A DNA stretch of 64,000 bases, taken from contig CM033113.1 of NCBI GenBank assembly GCA_019321725.1, positions 10,478,001-10,542,000 of the forward strand, read 5' to 3'. Every line of letters starts with the position of its first letter. The stretch's first letter is position 1. The stretch is from Paulownia fortunei. Lineage: Eukaryota > Streptophyta > Magnoliopsida > Lamiales > Paulowniaceae. Shown in pieces: positions 22,916-34,097 of this stretch. Made by a program: the position numbers and the translations under genes. Below the pieces are notes generated by a model that worked only from the letters and a program-made list of their open reading frames with translations, had not been told where the DNA came from and searched no databases.

Positions 22916-23106
22916 TCTCCAAATCTTATCTAACCATTTGTGGTTGATGATTTTTTTCTTTTTGTACTTTGTATGATTTTGCAAACGTCAGTATTAATAT
23001 CTTTGATTTGATAATAAATCACATTTGGTGGTGGTAAAGGATTATATATCTCTTTTGTATCACTAAAATATATGGAAAAAAAACAAGTAGATACTATGCT
23101 CAAACA

Positions 23107-23667
23107 AAATTAAATTTTTACTTCAATTTCATTTATTTTTCTTTCCTCAAAATCGAAAATATTTCTCCCCTTATTCTCAACTTTTTCTTCATATCATCAA
23201 CCTCTAATTCACGATGTAAGATTTTCTGTTAAATTTTTATTATGTTTCTTTCCTTTTAAATTTTAAGATTTATCATCTAACAAATGATATCTCTTTACTG
23301 ATTGTGAAAGTGCTCGTAACTTGATTATCAAAATACTCACTGAATAGGTATGTTTTTAATAGTTATCGTGGATTTTATTTTTTGTTTTGAATATAACTCG
23401 GTGTACATATAATTTCTTTAATCCTTATATATATTTTAATTAATGTTTATTGTATATTTTGTAGTTGTTGTTTACTATAGAGATTGTGATTTTTTTTATT
23501 TCATTTAAAATATTTTTGTGGACAAGTATATAAGTAGGTTTTTATTGAAAAAAAAATAATCAACTTAATATTTGTTATAAAAGCCTTATGCTATTATTTT
23601 GTAGTTTTAGGGTTTTGAAAGGCGTCATAGCCTATTATTTATTTGTTATTTGTTTGGATTTTTTTTT
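23107..23667. repeat. Segment inverted relative to arm 2
   Basis: Reverse complement of 57868-58430. For example the phrase around ttagggttttgaaaggcgtc appears in arm 2 as its complement at about 57905. The flanks on either side remain in direct orientation, so this is a local inversion of about 0.56 kb. Confidence 0.75.
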
Positions 23668-23974
23668 AATTGTCGTCCAATTTTTTTCTTAAAAATTTAT
23701 CTTGTGTAAGCGTACTGCTTGCATAGTCTATCACTACTATAAGATTTTCAAAGTTCTACTTATATAGTCCATCACTACTATAAGTTTTACAAAGTTGTGA
23801 TGTGGCAGCATGATGTGGCAGCAATCTACTGACGCAGCATAACTTTAATGTTGACAAATAAGGCATAATGAAAGTGAAAAGCATCCAAAAAAAAAAAAAA
23901 ACAACAACAAAATTGAAAATGAAAATTGCACAACTTAAAAGGAAAAAAAAGTTGAATTTCAATTTTTTTTAAAT

Positions 23975-25018
23975 ATATAGGTATATATTAACTATAATAT
24001 TAAATACACTGGCCATAAATAAATATACGGCACACAGTCTTAGTGTATTATCAAATTCACTAATGTTCTAAGATAAAGTTGGGGTGGGCCGTGGGTGTCC
24101 CAACTCTATAAAAAAATTAAATTATTATAAATTTTATATAAAAGATTCTTAAATTTTAGAAACTCAACCCCATCCCCACCCCTACCCCAAAAAATTAAGA
24201 ATGCCTCCTTATCTATAATTTTAAAGAAAAAATAAATCAACCCTAGGACTATTTTCTAGCTCTATCTCTATTAATATTAAAATACAAAGTGTCAATGATC
24301 TTAAATTTCACTGAACAAGATTTTAAAATATATTGAGCAAGCATAAAAAATAAAATCATGTTTACAATACAGTAGCATCCAAAAAAAGAACAAACCATGC
24401 CCAATAAAATCTAGCCACAAACTACCTTTCTTTCTCCAAAAATAGAGGCCGTAGCTATCGCATTTGTTTGTCTTTGTTTTTATTATTTTCTTGGGTTTTT
24501 TCTAGTAGTAAATAGGTATTAATTTGTGCAACTATATAAAATATTTTTCACTAGTAACATCTTTAGATGTGCATGTAACAATAAAAGATTAACAAATTTT
24601 AAGATCAATTTTGTTTGTACAAATAAAAACAACTAAAATATATCAACACACTAATCAATATAATTAAAAAATTATGTCTTGCAAAAACTCTTCACCCGCT
24701 CTACTAGTCCGCTATTCCCCTTTCAGATAAGCTATTAAAATATAGGGATGGCAGTAGTAACAGAAATAAGACTTCCTTGTCCTTCCTAAATACACTATAA
24801 AAAATAAATAAATAATAATAAAAAAAAGAGTTTACCATATTGATACGTTGGATTCGCCACCTGCCCACTGAGAAGTTAGTGTTTTAAAGTGTGTGAACAG
24901 ACTTGAGGTTGGTACATACGATGTGGGAGGAGATGGGTTGAAGTCTCAAATGAAAATGACGGTGAAAGAGGAAAACGGTAAAAAAGGAAAAGTGAATCCT
25001 AACCCTCTTTCGACAAAT
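23975..25018. mobile_element. Dispersed repeat X, copy in duplication arm 1
   Basis: Matches the array copies from the aggtatatattaac phrase through the G-rich tggga block to ccctctttcgacaaa. It is flanked by sequence unrelated to the array units but shared with the copy at 58927-59884. Confidence 0.7.
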
Positions 25019-25051
25019 GCGAAAGCCTTGTGTCTTTCCTTTTTTAAGTGG

Positions 25052-25560
25052 AAGGCATTACTTTTATTATTATAATAAAAATTAAAAACAAAGGGAAAGC
25101 ATTACACACAGCATTTTACGATTAATTTAATAAATTATAGTATATATAATTAGTAATTAATTAATTATCATAAAAGCATAGTCAAAGTTTACGCTTTGAA
25201 TTGAAAATACAAACTTTAATTACGTTTTCAATTTTTTTTATTTTATTTTAATAGAAGCGCAACTTAGTGTTGTGCTTTATTTTATAATTGTAATTTTAAT
25301 AATAATCATATAATTAATAATCACGTGATTAATTTTTTTGAATAATAATTATAATATTGGATATATATATATATAATTATAAAATAAAGACAAAATATTT
25401 CAGGTAACACCTCCCATAAATAAATATATATATATATATATATATTAATGCGTGTAATGTTTTCCCATTCTAGCTAAAAGAAAATGTGGCAGCATTAAAA
25501 ACAAGGAATGTAGCGCTTTCTTATTAAAAAAATCATGAGAAAGCGTTACATAGTGTAATA
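25052..25560. repeat. Foldback region with repeated GCRTTAC words, arm 1
   Basis: Two nested inverted pairs: gggaaagcattacacac (about 25090) with gtgtaatgttttccc (about 25445), and tgtagcgctttct (about 25509) with agaaagcgttaca (about 25537). AT microsatellites lie between the arms. The transcript could fold into a long hairpin, or this is the remnant of a foldback transposon. Confidence 0.5.
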
Positions 25561-26306
25561 TTTTTTAAGTAAAAAATGAATTATATATTAAAAAATATAA
25601 ATTTAATTGAAAGAATTACATGCTGTCACACTATCCTATATTTTGGTCCCTAATTTAATTTATTTTTTCAAAAAAATTAATTGTTTATGATATTTGTTAA
25701 AAAGAATTATTTTACGAGTGCTATTTTCTATTTTGTGTTGATTCACAATAAGTAAATCTTTAATGATTAAATTTTAGTTTCCTCTCTTGGTCAAAATGCA
25801 AATATTCAATCTTTAATGATTAAATTTTAGTTTCCTCTTCATCCCATTTCAGAACAAGTATAATAGATATAGTCCTTGTATCCCATGAGAAAAATTGTTG
25901 TGATTTTTATATATAAATATATCTCACTTAAATAATCAACTTTATAGAATTATTTAATAAATCTCATAATCAATACAACATTATGTATTAAGATTCTAAA
26001 ACACTCAAATTACATTCTCTATATCAAATTTATTACTTTTTTTATATATTTCAAAATATTATTTCTTAAACTGAAATAAAATACCCCAAATAAATAATGT
26101 AATAGAAATATAATATAATTAACTTTCATTATAAGAATATGTTAATATTTTATTTTTTTATTTTTATCAAAAAATGTTATTATTATTTTTTTCAATTTTC
26201 ATCAAAAACTTTAAATAGAAAAGGAATGAAAATAGATGGGATATCAGGGAGTATGACAAAATATTTCTTTGATTCAACCATGTCTGTACATCATAACAAG
26301 GTCCAA

Positions 26307-26382
26307 AAATCAACATTGATAATGTGGCCACAAAATTTTCCACCAAATCAACATTGATCGTATTGGCCACAAAATTTTCCAC
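26307..26382. repeat. Tandem duplication upstream of the F-box gene
   Basis: Two near-identical copies of about 37 bp (26307-26343 and 26345-26382), each with aatcaacattgat and ggccacaaaattttccac. They lie about 230 bp before the start codon, so any element within them is doubled in the promoter region. Confidence 0.75.
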
Positions 26383-26489
26383 AATAGAACACACCAACCA
26401 CACTGTTTTCCGGCCAAACCAAACTTCAAGCTGCTGCTTCACTGATCCGTTTCCTCTCCACAAAATCCCCTCCTTAACAACCCCTCCTT

Positions 26490-26545
26490 TCCTACAAAAC
26501 AAATAAATAGATTGAAAAAAAAGAGAGAGAAAGAAAGAAAACTGC
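26490..26545 (+). promoter_or_regulatory. Putative core promoter and 5' leader of the F-box gene
   Basis: An AAATAAATAG TATA-like stretch at about 26500 is followed by an AG-rich run (aaagagagagaaagaaagaa), common in plant 5' leaders, and then by the start codon at 26611. Inferred from position only. Confidence 0.35.
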
Positions 26546-26610
26546 AGATTTAATTTCTTTTTCTGTTTGTTCAATTGGCTACAATTTTCCTTTCTAATCA
26601 ACTCAAGAAA

Positions 26611-27902
26611 ATGTCTGATTATTTACCACAGGAAGTGTTGATCAATATCTTGACAAGGCTCCCGCCCAAGTCCCTCATCAAGTTTAGGTGCGTATCGAAA
26701 TCATGGAATTCACTCATCTCAAGCCCCTACTTCATTTCCCTGCACACCCAACAAGCAGTTCTTTCCAATTCCCACACCAGCCCAACATACCATTTTATCG
26801 TCAGACGCTATTCCAAGAATCAAAAGGCTGAAATTTATTCAGTATACAGCGACAGTAACGAGTTCCATGAGCAGAACAACATCAGAATTGAAAACCCTTT
26901 TCGCAATGTTACGCGATTCTATTACAGGATTGTGGGATCTTCAAACGGTGTGCTATGCCTCTCTGATGATTTATTTGGGCATACACATTTAATTTTCTTG
27001 TGGAATCCCCTGATCAGGCGAAAAGTCACTCTGCCTCTACCTAAAGCAACTTTTGAAAGCACGTGGCCCTGTATGTGTGTGCTTGGGTTCGGATTTGATG
27101 TGAAAAACGATGACTACAAGGTTGTGAGGGTAGCTTATGCCCAAGTAGATTATGGGTATTCAGTGCCGCCTAAGGTTGAGGTCTATGCTCTACGAGCACG
27201 GAATTGGCGTGGAATTAGTGGGAAATTTCCGCGGAGTTGGATGGTGGATTATTTTTGGTCACAGGCGTTTGTTAATGGGAATGTGCATTGGGTTGCTTAC
27301 AGGAGTAAGGCAAGGCAGGCTGAAGTGGAAAACTTGATTATAGTGTTTGACATGAGCAATGAGGTGTTTGATGAATTGCAGCTGCCAGGTACCTTGGCAA
27401 ATGAGCTGCCGTTTAATTTGAATACGGCAATTCTTGAACAGTCTCTAGCTATTTATCAGTACGATGCCGTGTTTGGAGTGAGAGTTGCTCCATTTGGGTG
27501 ATGAAGAAGTATGGGGATGTTGATTCTTGGAGCAAACAATTCCATATTGATCTTGAGGGAGGACTTGGAATAATTCTTGGGGTAAGAAGAAATGGTGATG
27601 TTCTGTTGACTGCCAGAGATGGAGGGCTGATTGCCTATAATCAGGATACAGAGGCAAGGATGGAGCTTGGGATTCTTGGGACAAAAAATTCATTTAATGT
27701 CTGCTCCCATGTTGAGTCCCTTGCTTTGCTCATCGAGGGCGAAGAAGCACGAGAAAGGCCTCCGAGAAAAAATGATTGTGAATGTGGTTCTTCTGAAGAC
27801 AATGATGAAGATCCATACAGTCGTGTTCAGAATGGTGAGCTTAGGAGGCAGTCCAGTATGCTTCAGTATCTTACTTCTATGCTTGAGGGCTGCTACATGT
27901 AG
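26611..27902 (+). pseudogene. F-box protein gene with FBA-like domain, frameshifted at about 27484
   Basis: The first 296 codons encode an N-terminal F-box (residues about 3-45: YLPQEVLINILTRLPPKSL, then RCVSKSWNSLISSPYFISLH), which in plants links a substrate to the SKP1-cullin ubiquitin ligase. An FBA-like region follows (VGSSNGVLCL, LWNPLIRRKVTLPLP, LGFGFDVKNDDYKVVRV). The frame stops at 27501, but the next frame continues the family text with CSIWVMKKYGDVDSWSKQFHI, then GGLIAYNQDTEARMELGILG, and an acidic tail to 27902. The two parts meet at about 27484 with one base lost or two gained. Total length, about 430 residues, is normal for the family. I start at 26611 because the F-box follows directly; an upstream in-frame ATG at 26575 is possible. 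No introns are evident. It may be a pseudogene, two truncated products or an assembly error. Confidence 0.85.
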
Positions 27903-29132
27903 TTCTTATCTAAATTGTAAAAATGTTGTATATGTAAATTAAAATGTTTAGTTCGACTTGGTTTACCTTTTCTTGTTCGCAATAATGTCAACTTTTCATA
28001 TCTTATTCTTCGTTTAATGTCCAATTGTGCTCAAAAAATTTACAGTAGCAGACAGGGTGAAGAATTTGTAACAGAGATGCGTGTAAATCTTTCATTTTTC
28101 ATTATTCTCCTGGGAATTGAAGTCATCGTGGGACTTTAGTTTGTACATATCTTGTAGTGTCCATGTTTGATTGAATCCTGCGCAAGTTAACAACCTGCAG
28201 ATAGGGTTTAGCTGATGTTTTATCACAGCGACAATAAAGCGAAAATAAAATTGGCATTGGTACATTTTTGCCTTATGCACACATACATGTGGAACAAGTA
28301 GTGCGAGGTTATGCCTGCAAAACTATGAGGACTTCTCGACGATTTACTTAGATATATAGAAGTCGATATAATGGACATTTTGTCCCTGAATATAGGCAGT
28401 ATGTGTTTTGCAGGGTTCAGGTTCGCTCTTAAATGTACATTTAGGTAAAGAGCTCTCTCTCTCTCTCTCTCTCTCTATGGCTTCTTAATCTAATTGTTGA
28501 AAACCATAAAATCACTTTTCATCTTCAGTAGCTAATCATATTCAAAGTTAAAGTCCTTTCCATTCAATAATCACCATTCACCAATATTTTTCCACATAAA
28601 AATCCTAATACAATAGTTCCCGAACATCGCCTGTGTATATAGTTCATGTCTTCAAAACTTTAGAAAATGAATGCCAACTCTTTAGTTATTTGAAATTACA
28701 TTTACATAAGATAATGATAACGGTGATTTACTGAAACATATTTATAAGAAAACAGCTTAAAAGTTAAAAGCATAAGGAAAAAAAATAGTATAGAAACACG
28801 AAAGCAAACAATATACGCATTAGTAAACATACGTGGAATCTAGCAATGTACATGAATTATATAGGAATAAAAGTACTATTTGTTGGTCGTAATAGGGTAT
28901 ATAATTAATACGTACGTTATACAATGTTGTACAGTTCAATTCAAAGTATGAATGTTCATTTTTAAATTTAAATTGTATGTGAGATGTGTATTACGAGTTT
29001 TTAATAAAAAAATTTAATACCATATCTTGAGGCATGATTCTCAACTAAAAAAAATTGGGAAGGGGCCCTAATGACGGGTGCCAAGGCTTCCTCAAGTGAC
29101 TGTGAGTTAAGTTAGATTTTCCTTGCAAGTAG
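27903..29132. other. Downstream region of the F-box gene
   Basis: The first 190 bp, to about 28093, are conserved in the second F-box copy (44390-44583) and probably form the 3' untranslated region, including an AAATTAAAATG stretch near 27940. The rest shows no gene. It contains a CT microsatellite and ends at the point (29132) where sequence shared with duplication arm 2 resumes. Confidence 0.55.
28453..28476. repeat. (CT)12 microsatellite
   Basis: Uninterrupted CT dinucleotides downstream of the F-box gene. Confidence 0.95.
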
Positions 29133-29155
29133 GATGATGGTCCCAATAATTAAAA

Positions 29156-29197
29156 ATATATATATATATTATTATATATATATATATATATATATAT
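29156..29197. repeat. AT microsatellite
   Basis: Alternating AT with one ttatta interruption. The equivalent run in the second copy is at 60880-60904. Confidence 0.9.
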
Positions 29198-29212
29198 CAA
29201 CGGAAGACAATA

Positions 29213-29883
29213 TTAAGCCATTTCCAATTTAATATTAAATTTGGCATCAAAACATCAAACTTGATGTAATATTCTCTTCAACCCAACATCAAATCTTATA
29301 CCAAATTTGATATAATGCACATATTCCCATTTTGTCCCAAATTTATTATACCTCAAATTTTAATTCAATTTGTATTTCATATCGTATATTTAATTTAATG
29401 ATAATTTAGTTTTATTTATATAATTTTAATTTTTTATTATGTTGTAATAACTTCTGTAATAATTAATTGTAGTAATTAACAAATAATTAACATTTGCAAG
29501 AAAGTATAATAATTAAAAAATAATATGCAGAGACATTGAAATAACATTTATTGGACTCATGTTTGTTTTGTGAAAACTTTTGTGTTATACGTGATGTGCA
29601 ATATAGTACTTTTTTTAATTATGGTATTAATTGAAATTCTTATTTTTGTAATATAATCAAAAAATATAATATTAATTATATGTATTTGTTTTAGTAAAAT
29701 TAGTAGTAATAAAATATAAGTAATTAAATAACTTTAAAAATAAATAAATTGGTGATAACTTAAAAATAAGAAAAGTAAGAATAGTAAAATTTAATGTACT
29801 GGGTTGAAAATAATTTACACCCAAACACCAAATTTGCTGAAAAGCTACACTAAATTTAGTATTTTGGGTTTCGGATGGCCTAA
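29213..29883. mobile_element. MITE-like element, copy 1
   Basis: About 670 bp of non-coding DNA whose ends are imperfect inverted repeats: TTAAGCCATTTCCAATTTAA on the left, and TTAGGCCATCCGAAACCCAA on the complement of the right. Bases TAA at both edges would suit a PIF/Harbinger (Tourist-like) MITE, but this is unproven. A second copy lies at 60920-63918. Confidence 0.5.
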
Positions 29884-30079
29884 GTAGTGCAAAAAAATGA
29901 ATCTATTAGATACTTGACTTGAGTTTAATTACTAAAATCTTATTTTAGTTCAGTTCCTTAAACATAAGACACCAAACATAAACTCATTTTTGTGTTTGAT
30001 AAATTTGAAGTTCAATTTGAACTCGACTTGATTAGTAAAATAATAATACAATATTTTTAAAAAGATTAGGCTAGTTGAA

Positions 30080-31402
30080 TGATGAGTGAGTTTTATACCC
30101 ACTAATTGAATATCATTTACTTAATTTTTTGATTAATTTTTGAGATTTTTGTGAATTTTATTATCATTTTTAGTATTTATTTTGCAGATTTGAATATGAA
30201 GAAAAAATATAATTTGGATGTACTAAAATCTACATTTATCTTGCATTTTTCCAAAAAAAAAAAAAAAAAACATCATTCGGGTATAGTAGCTATAGCGCCT
30301 AGGCGCTGCAGCTAATAGAAAATGGTGTCATTATAGTAAGGGTAGCGCCTAGGCACTGCTAATTCGTGCTTAGGCGTTGCCAAATGAACAAGTAAGGGCA
30401 AAATGAGCATTTTGCTCTCCTTAGGGCATGTTTGATTTTTAATATCCCAAGAGCCACCAAATTAGTTTTTTTTTTTAGAAAGAGAGGGGGAGAGAAGAGA
30501 AACAAACCAAGGAAGAAGAATGAAGAAAAGAAAAAGAGAAGAAGAAGGAAGAAAAGAAAAAGAGAAGAAGAAGATGAGAAAATTCTTCTATAATTTGAGA
30601 ATAAGACATCTACAAGGGAAGAAACTCATACTCTTTCAAGTTTTATTTTATTTTCCTCTTTTTTTTTTAATTATGTTTATAAATATTGTTAAGTTATATT
30701 TCATTTTTACCATTATGAACTAATTTTTTTTTTTAGGGTTGTGATGTAATCTAATTAATATGTTTTGAATATTTGTATCAATTCAATTCTTGATTTATTT
30801 TCAAGTTGATTTTTCTACATGGTTCCTAATGCTTTCAATTAATTGGCCACTAACTGAAAGATTTGCTAATCATAGACCCGATATGTGATATATGTGTCAA
30901 ATTCTATGTGTGAAAATCATAAATTGTATGTAAGATAGGAATATACTTAAATGATTGGTGTGGTCATATTTGACATCCATAGAATCCAATGAATTATTAA
31001 TTATTATAATTCACATATGAATATAGTAAGTTAGCAATTGATAATATTTTCGTTAGACCTCAAGAGAGACTAGTAGATAATTTAGGGATTTTCGACTATC
31101 ACTTGGAAAATAAATTGAGATTGATGAGATAAATTATTTAATTTAGATTAATTATGGTGAAATCATAACCCTATACTTTTAAATTAATGAATTTCATCTT
31201 TAATATTTTTTTTATTATTAGTTTAGTTTAGTTTGGATTTAGTTTGTGATATGAACACATTCTTAAGTTTATTCAAATAAAACTAGAGTTTATATTATTT
31301 CGGTATTTAATAATTCAACAGTTCTCGTGGGAATGATACTTACTCATTATTTTATTACTTGTTTATGATAACGTGCACTTGCATTCATTAAATTTTGCAA
31401 CA
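30080..31402 (+). repeat. 5' LTR of the Tat/Athila-type element
   Basis: Matches 35753-37042 throughout, with many point differences and an A run near 30254. A purine-rich block (about 30478-30580) encodes a spurious Lys/Glu-rich frame. A phrase near 30300 (tagcgcctaggcgctgc) is partly palindromic. Confidence 0.9.
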
Positions 31403-31408
31403 AGTTTT

Positions 31409-31426
31409 TGACATCGTTGTTGGGGA
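31409..31426 (+). other. Primer binding site, tRNA-Asp type
   Basis: TGACATCGTTGTTGGGGA against TGGCGCCGTTGCCGGGGA: 14 of 18 match, with only C/T or G/A changes. It lies six bases from the LTR end, the same spacing as in the outer element at 11102-11119. Confidence 0.8.
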
Positions 31427-31559
31427 CTATTTTGTTTTGTTAATATCAATACCAAGTAACTCTCATTTTAATTTTAATTTTTCTTGTATTTATTTTTATT
31501 TTTCTTTTATTGGTTGAGTGTGTCTTTGTTTATAATAATCACAAGTGTTTTCTTATGTG

Positions 31560-32839
31560 TGTGAGATGAGTAGAAAGTGGTAAATGAGATGACATATAAT
31601 GCATACTATTGGTCAACTAAATATGACATGACAAATTAACCTTCAACTCAGATCTTTAAAATGAATCGAGTAGATGTTATTAATGCGTTGGCTGCTCAAG
31701 TAAGAATCATTTCTAAACAAATGGAGAATTTTTTTGCAGCAAATGCCATTCATTTTAGCGGGAAATATTTTCATGTTGTCGCTAAAATTAAAATATATAT
31801 ATATATATAATTACTTTTATTTTAGTGAAGACAAGAGTACGTCGTCACTAAAGGTAATACTTAATGGCGAAACCGCAAAACATCATTGCTAAGTATCGTG
31901 GCGAATTGAGAAACATCATCACTAAGATACAAGAAAAAAAATATTATTAGCAACGAAATGTAAAATTTCACTGTTAAAATTAATATATTTTTTTTCTCTT
32001 AAAATTTAGGGACGAAGTTATAAGTTATCTTCGGTAACATCAGTTTTAGCGACAAAATTATTTATCATCGCTAAATATTAGCTACGACAATTCTATTTCA
32101 CCGCTAAGTCTACATATGAAAAATCTAATTAAATTTTTTTATTGTTTCCGACAACATCTAATTTTTTATTTTGTCGCTAAGATTTTGTCGTTATTTTTCT
32201 ATTTTCTTATAGTAATTCAAGGTACGTGAGTCATATGGTAGTTCTCATACAAGAACATAATACTAAGATAGCAATTAATTTGCATCAACATACGTTGAGC
32301 ATGCTGAATATGAGTGGAATTACAACCAGCTGCAAAATTATTCATTCTCCAACACTTATCAAGGATGGTCAAATCATTCTAATGCTTCATAGAGAAATAA
32401 TGAGAATATGGTATGGCATACACCTATTTACCCACCATTAGAGAAGAAGCAAAATCTTGAAAAAGCATCAGCTCAATTCGAATGTACTACCGATCAAATC
32501 TTATTGCGAACTGAACCTAGTAATCCATCACAAGAGAAGAAGTTCAGTCTTAAAGAAACAAAGGCTCAATTAGAAAATACTCAAAGCCAATTCATGTTGG
32601 AAGCTACAACCGATGTCCAAAATCCATCATCTCAACTTCAAAACTCGGAGATCCAAATTAGTGAGATGGATAACATGTTTCCAACAAGACAACAAGATAC
32701 TTTGCCTTACACACAGGCAAATGGAGTGGGAGAAGAACATTGTGATATTATTTTGACAAGCGATGTAGAGTTTGAAACTTTCTTGTGGGTTGAAAACTTA
32801 TCAAGGGTGAATAAGAGGTATCAATACAAATACCTTTAG
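31560..32839 (+). pseudogene. gag-like remnant of the non-autonomous element
   Basis: Scattered frames carry wording of Tat gag linkers. One (32408-32839) reads MVWHTPIYPPLEKKQNLEKASAQF, then a Gln- and Ser-rich stretch (SQFMLEATTDVQNPSSQLQN). The frame before it (32226-32400) would give a YEWNYNQLQN-like stretch after a shift. The PPLEKKxxLEExxxxF phrase is what links it to gag. An insertion at about 31735-32215 interrupts it. No zinc knuckle is seen. Confidence 0.5.
31735..32215. mobile_element. CACTA-like non-autonomous insertion with GTCGCTAA subrepeats
   Basis: The segment holds at least six variants of a gtcgctaaa/tttagcgac word in both orientations (for example at about 31771, 31841, 32048, 32066 and 32181). 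This pattern is known from subterminal arrays of plant CACTA relatives. Its right edge reads TACTATAAGAAAATAG on the complement, close to the CACTATAAGAAAA terminus of that superfamily. The left terminus is not clear. It sits inside the gag-like region of the surrounding element. Confidence 0.45.
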
Positions 32840-32989
32840 TGGAGAATGGAGAAGACCAAGAAAATGTTCAAACAAGCCCATTTCAAGAACCATCATAAGG
32901 AGTTTTTTATCCTCATCTTCTACAAAATAACAAGCCTATGTCACATGCTGTGGAGGATGATACAAGGATCTCATCGCATAAGTATTATT

Positions 32990-33420
32990 GATGCATTTTT
33001 TATTTGCATCCATATTTGTGATTAGTTAGAGTCCTATTTGGATAAGGATGATAGTTATCAAAAAACCTCTCCTGATCAGACTCAAAGAGTGATAGGGATA
33101 GAGAGAATCTTTTTCTGGTTATCTCTCTCTACCACTATAAGATATCACAATGATACACAATTTAATTCACACAGAAAAATTTCTCTCTCCTCTATATTCT
33201 CTCTACGTTTATTCTTGGAATATCACCAAAAACTTAGAAATCTCCATGGGTTTAAGATATGTAGTTATAAATTTAGTGAATGCTCTAGTGGTATTTACTA
33301 GAGTGAGAAAAACTGTGGTGATATTATTGGGAAACTTGTAGGTGAGTTGTTCATCCGTGAATCAAACGAATTTCCGCTGCTGAGGTAATATTGATTCAAT
33401 TATTATTTATATGCGACTAT
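32990..33420. repeat. LTR-like fragment, uncertain
   Basis: A stretch with a CCACTATAAGATAT TATA-like box after a CT-rich run, ending near a ccgctgctgag phrase. This arrangement resembles the middle and end of a plant copia-type LTR. Borders are not clear and no partner is present in the window. Confidence 0.25.
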
Positions 33421-34097
33421 AAATTGCTTACAAGTACGAATTGGAGGATCATGAGTTGGTAGATTGCTCAGTAAAGCATTCTATTGTGGAAATTGAAGGT
33501 GTACTTGAGGATGTTGACAAATCCACTATCTATCTAGATTTCATCATCCCTGATATTGAAAAGGATAGAGACATCCTCTTCACATAAGGACATTTGTTTT
33601 TGGTCATCAGACACACACTCAATAATGTATAAAGGGCACTTAATCCATGCCTGATTATGCTCACTATGCTTATCTTTGGGGATCACCTACACTTTTGGAG
33701 CATATAAAGACATGGCATGAGAAACACTTATATTTAGACCTCAGTTGAGCAAAGAAGTAGTCCGACTGAAGACTATAAATAAAAGTTTTTGGGAGGCAAC
33801 CCAATTGTTTTAAAAAAAAATTATTTTTATTACGTAGTTCATTTTTCATGTTAGTTTAATGAATTTTTTGACTTTTCATTTTAGGATCCAACTCAAGTTT
33901 GGGGGAGGATTTGTAAAATAAAGAGTGATATGCCACCAACTAATAAATGCATGTTCATCAGTATTCTTGAAGAGGATGATGATGAAGTTGATGAGAACTA
34001 ACACTACCCTCATTTAGGGAAGTTTTCTATATCCTATTTTATTTTATTTAACATTGAGGATAATATTAGTTCTAAGTTTGAGGGTAGATGTATGTGT
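33421..34097. other. Non-coding interior of the non-autonomous element
   Basis: Contains ttgggaggcaacccaa, a phrase often found between pol and the 3' LTR in Tat elements, and aagtttgggggagg near 33895. No open frame of note. Confidence 0.5.

Larger units (their letters stand above)
19410..26287. repeat. Segmental duplication, arm 1
   Basis: Most of this stretch finds a collinear partner in 48660-60855: subunit repeats (19410-21100 with 48660-50290), the exon-like island (21116-21224 with 50305-50424), the region around 21400-21800 with 55020-55440, repeat X, and 25020-26287 with 59885-60855. Differences are a 1.1-kb insertion (21808-22915) and an inverted piece (23107-23667). Similarity was judged by eye from long shared phrases. 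Confidence 0.75.

Noticed and set aside
26167..26601. Minus-strand frame of 144 residues next to the F-box gene
   Set aside because: Low-complexity, Phe- and Lys-rich AT-rich DNA across the promoter and its tandem duplication; no motif.
30520..30723. Lys/Glu-rich open frame
   Set aside because: It is a purine-rich low-complexity block inside the 5' LTR; the 3' LTR copy does not keep the frame.
33038..33341. Open frames in the interior of the Tat/Athila-type element
   Set aside because: They fall in an LTR-like CT-rich stretch and have no gag or pol motif.
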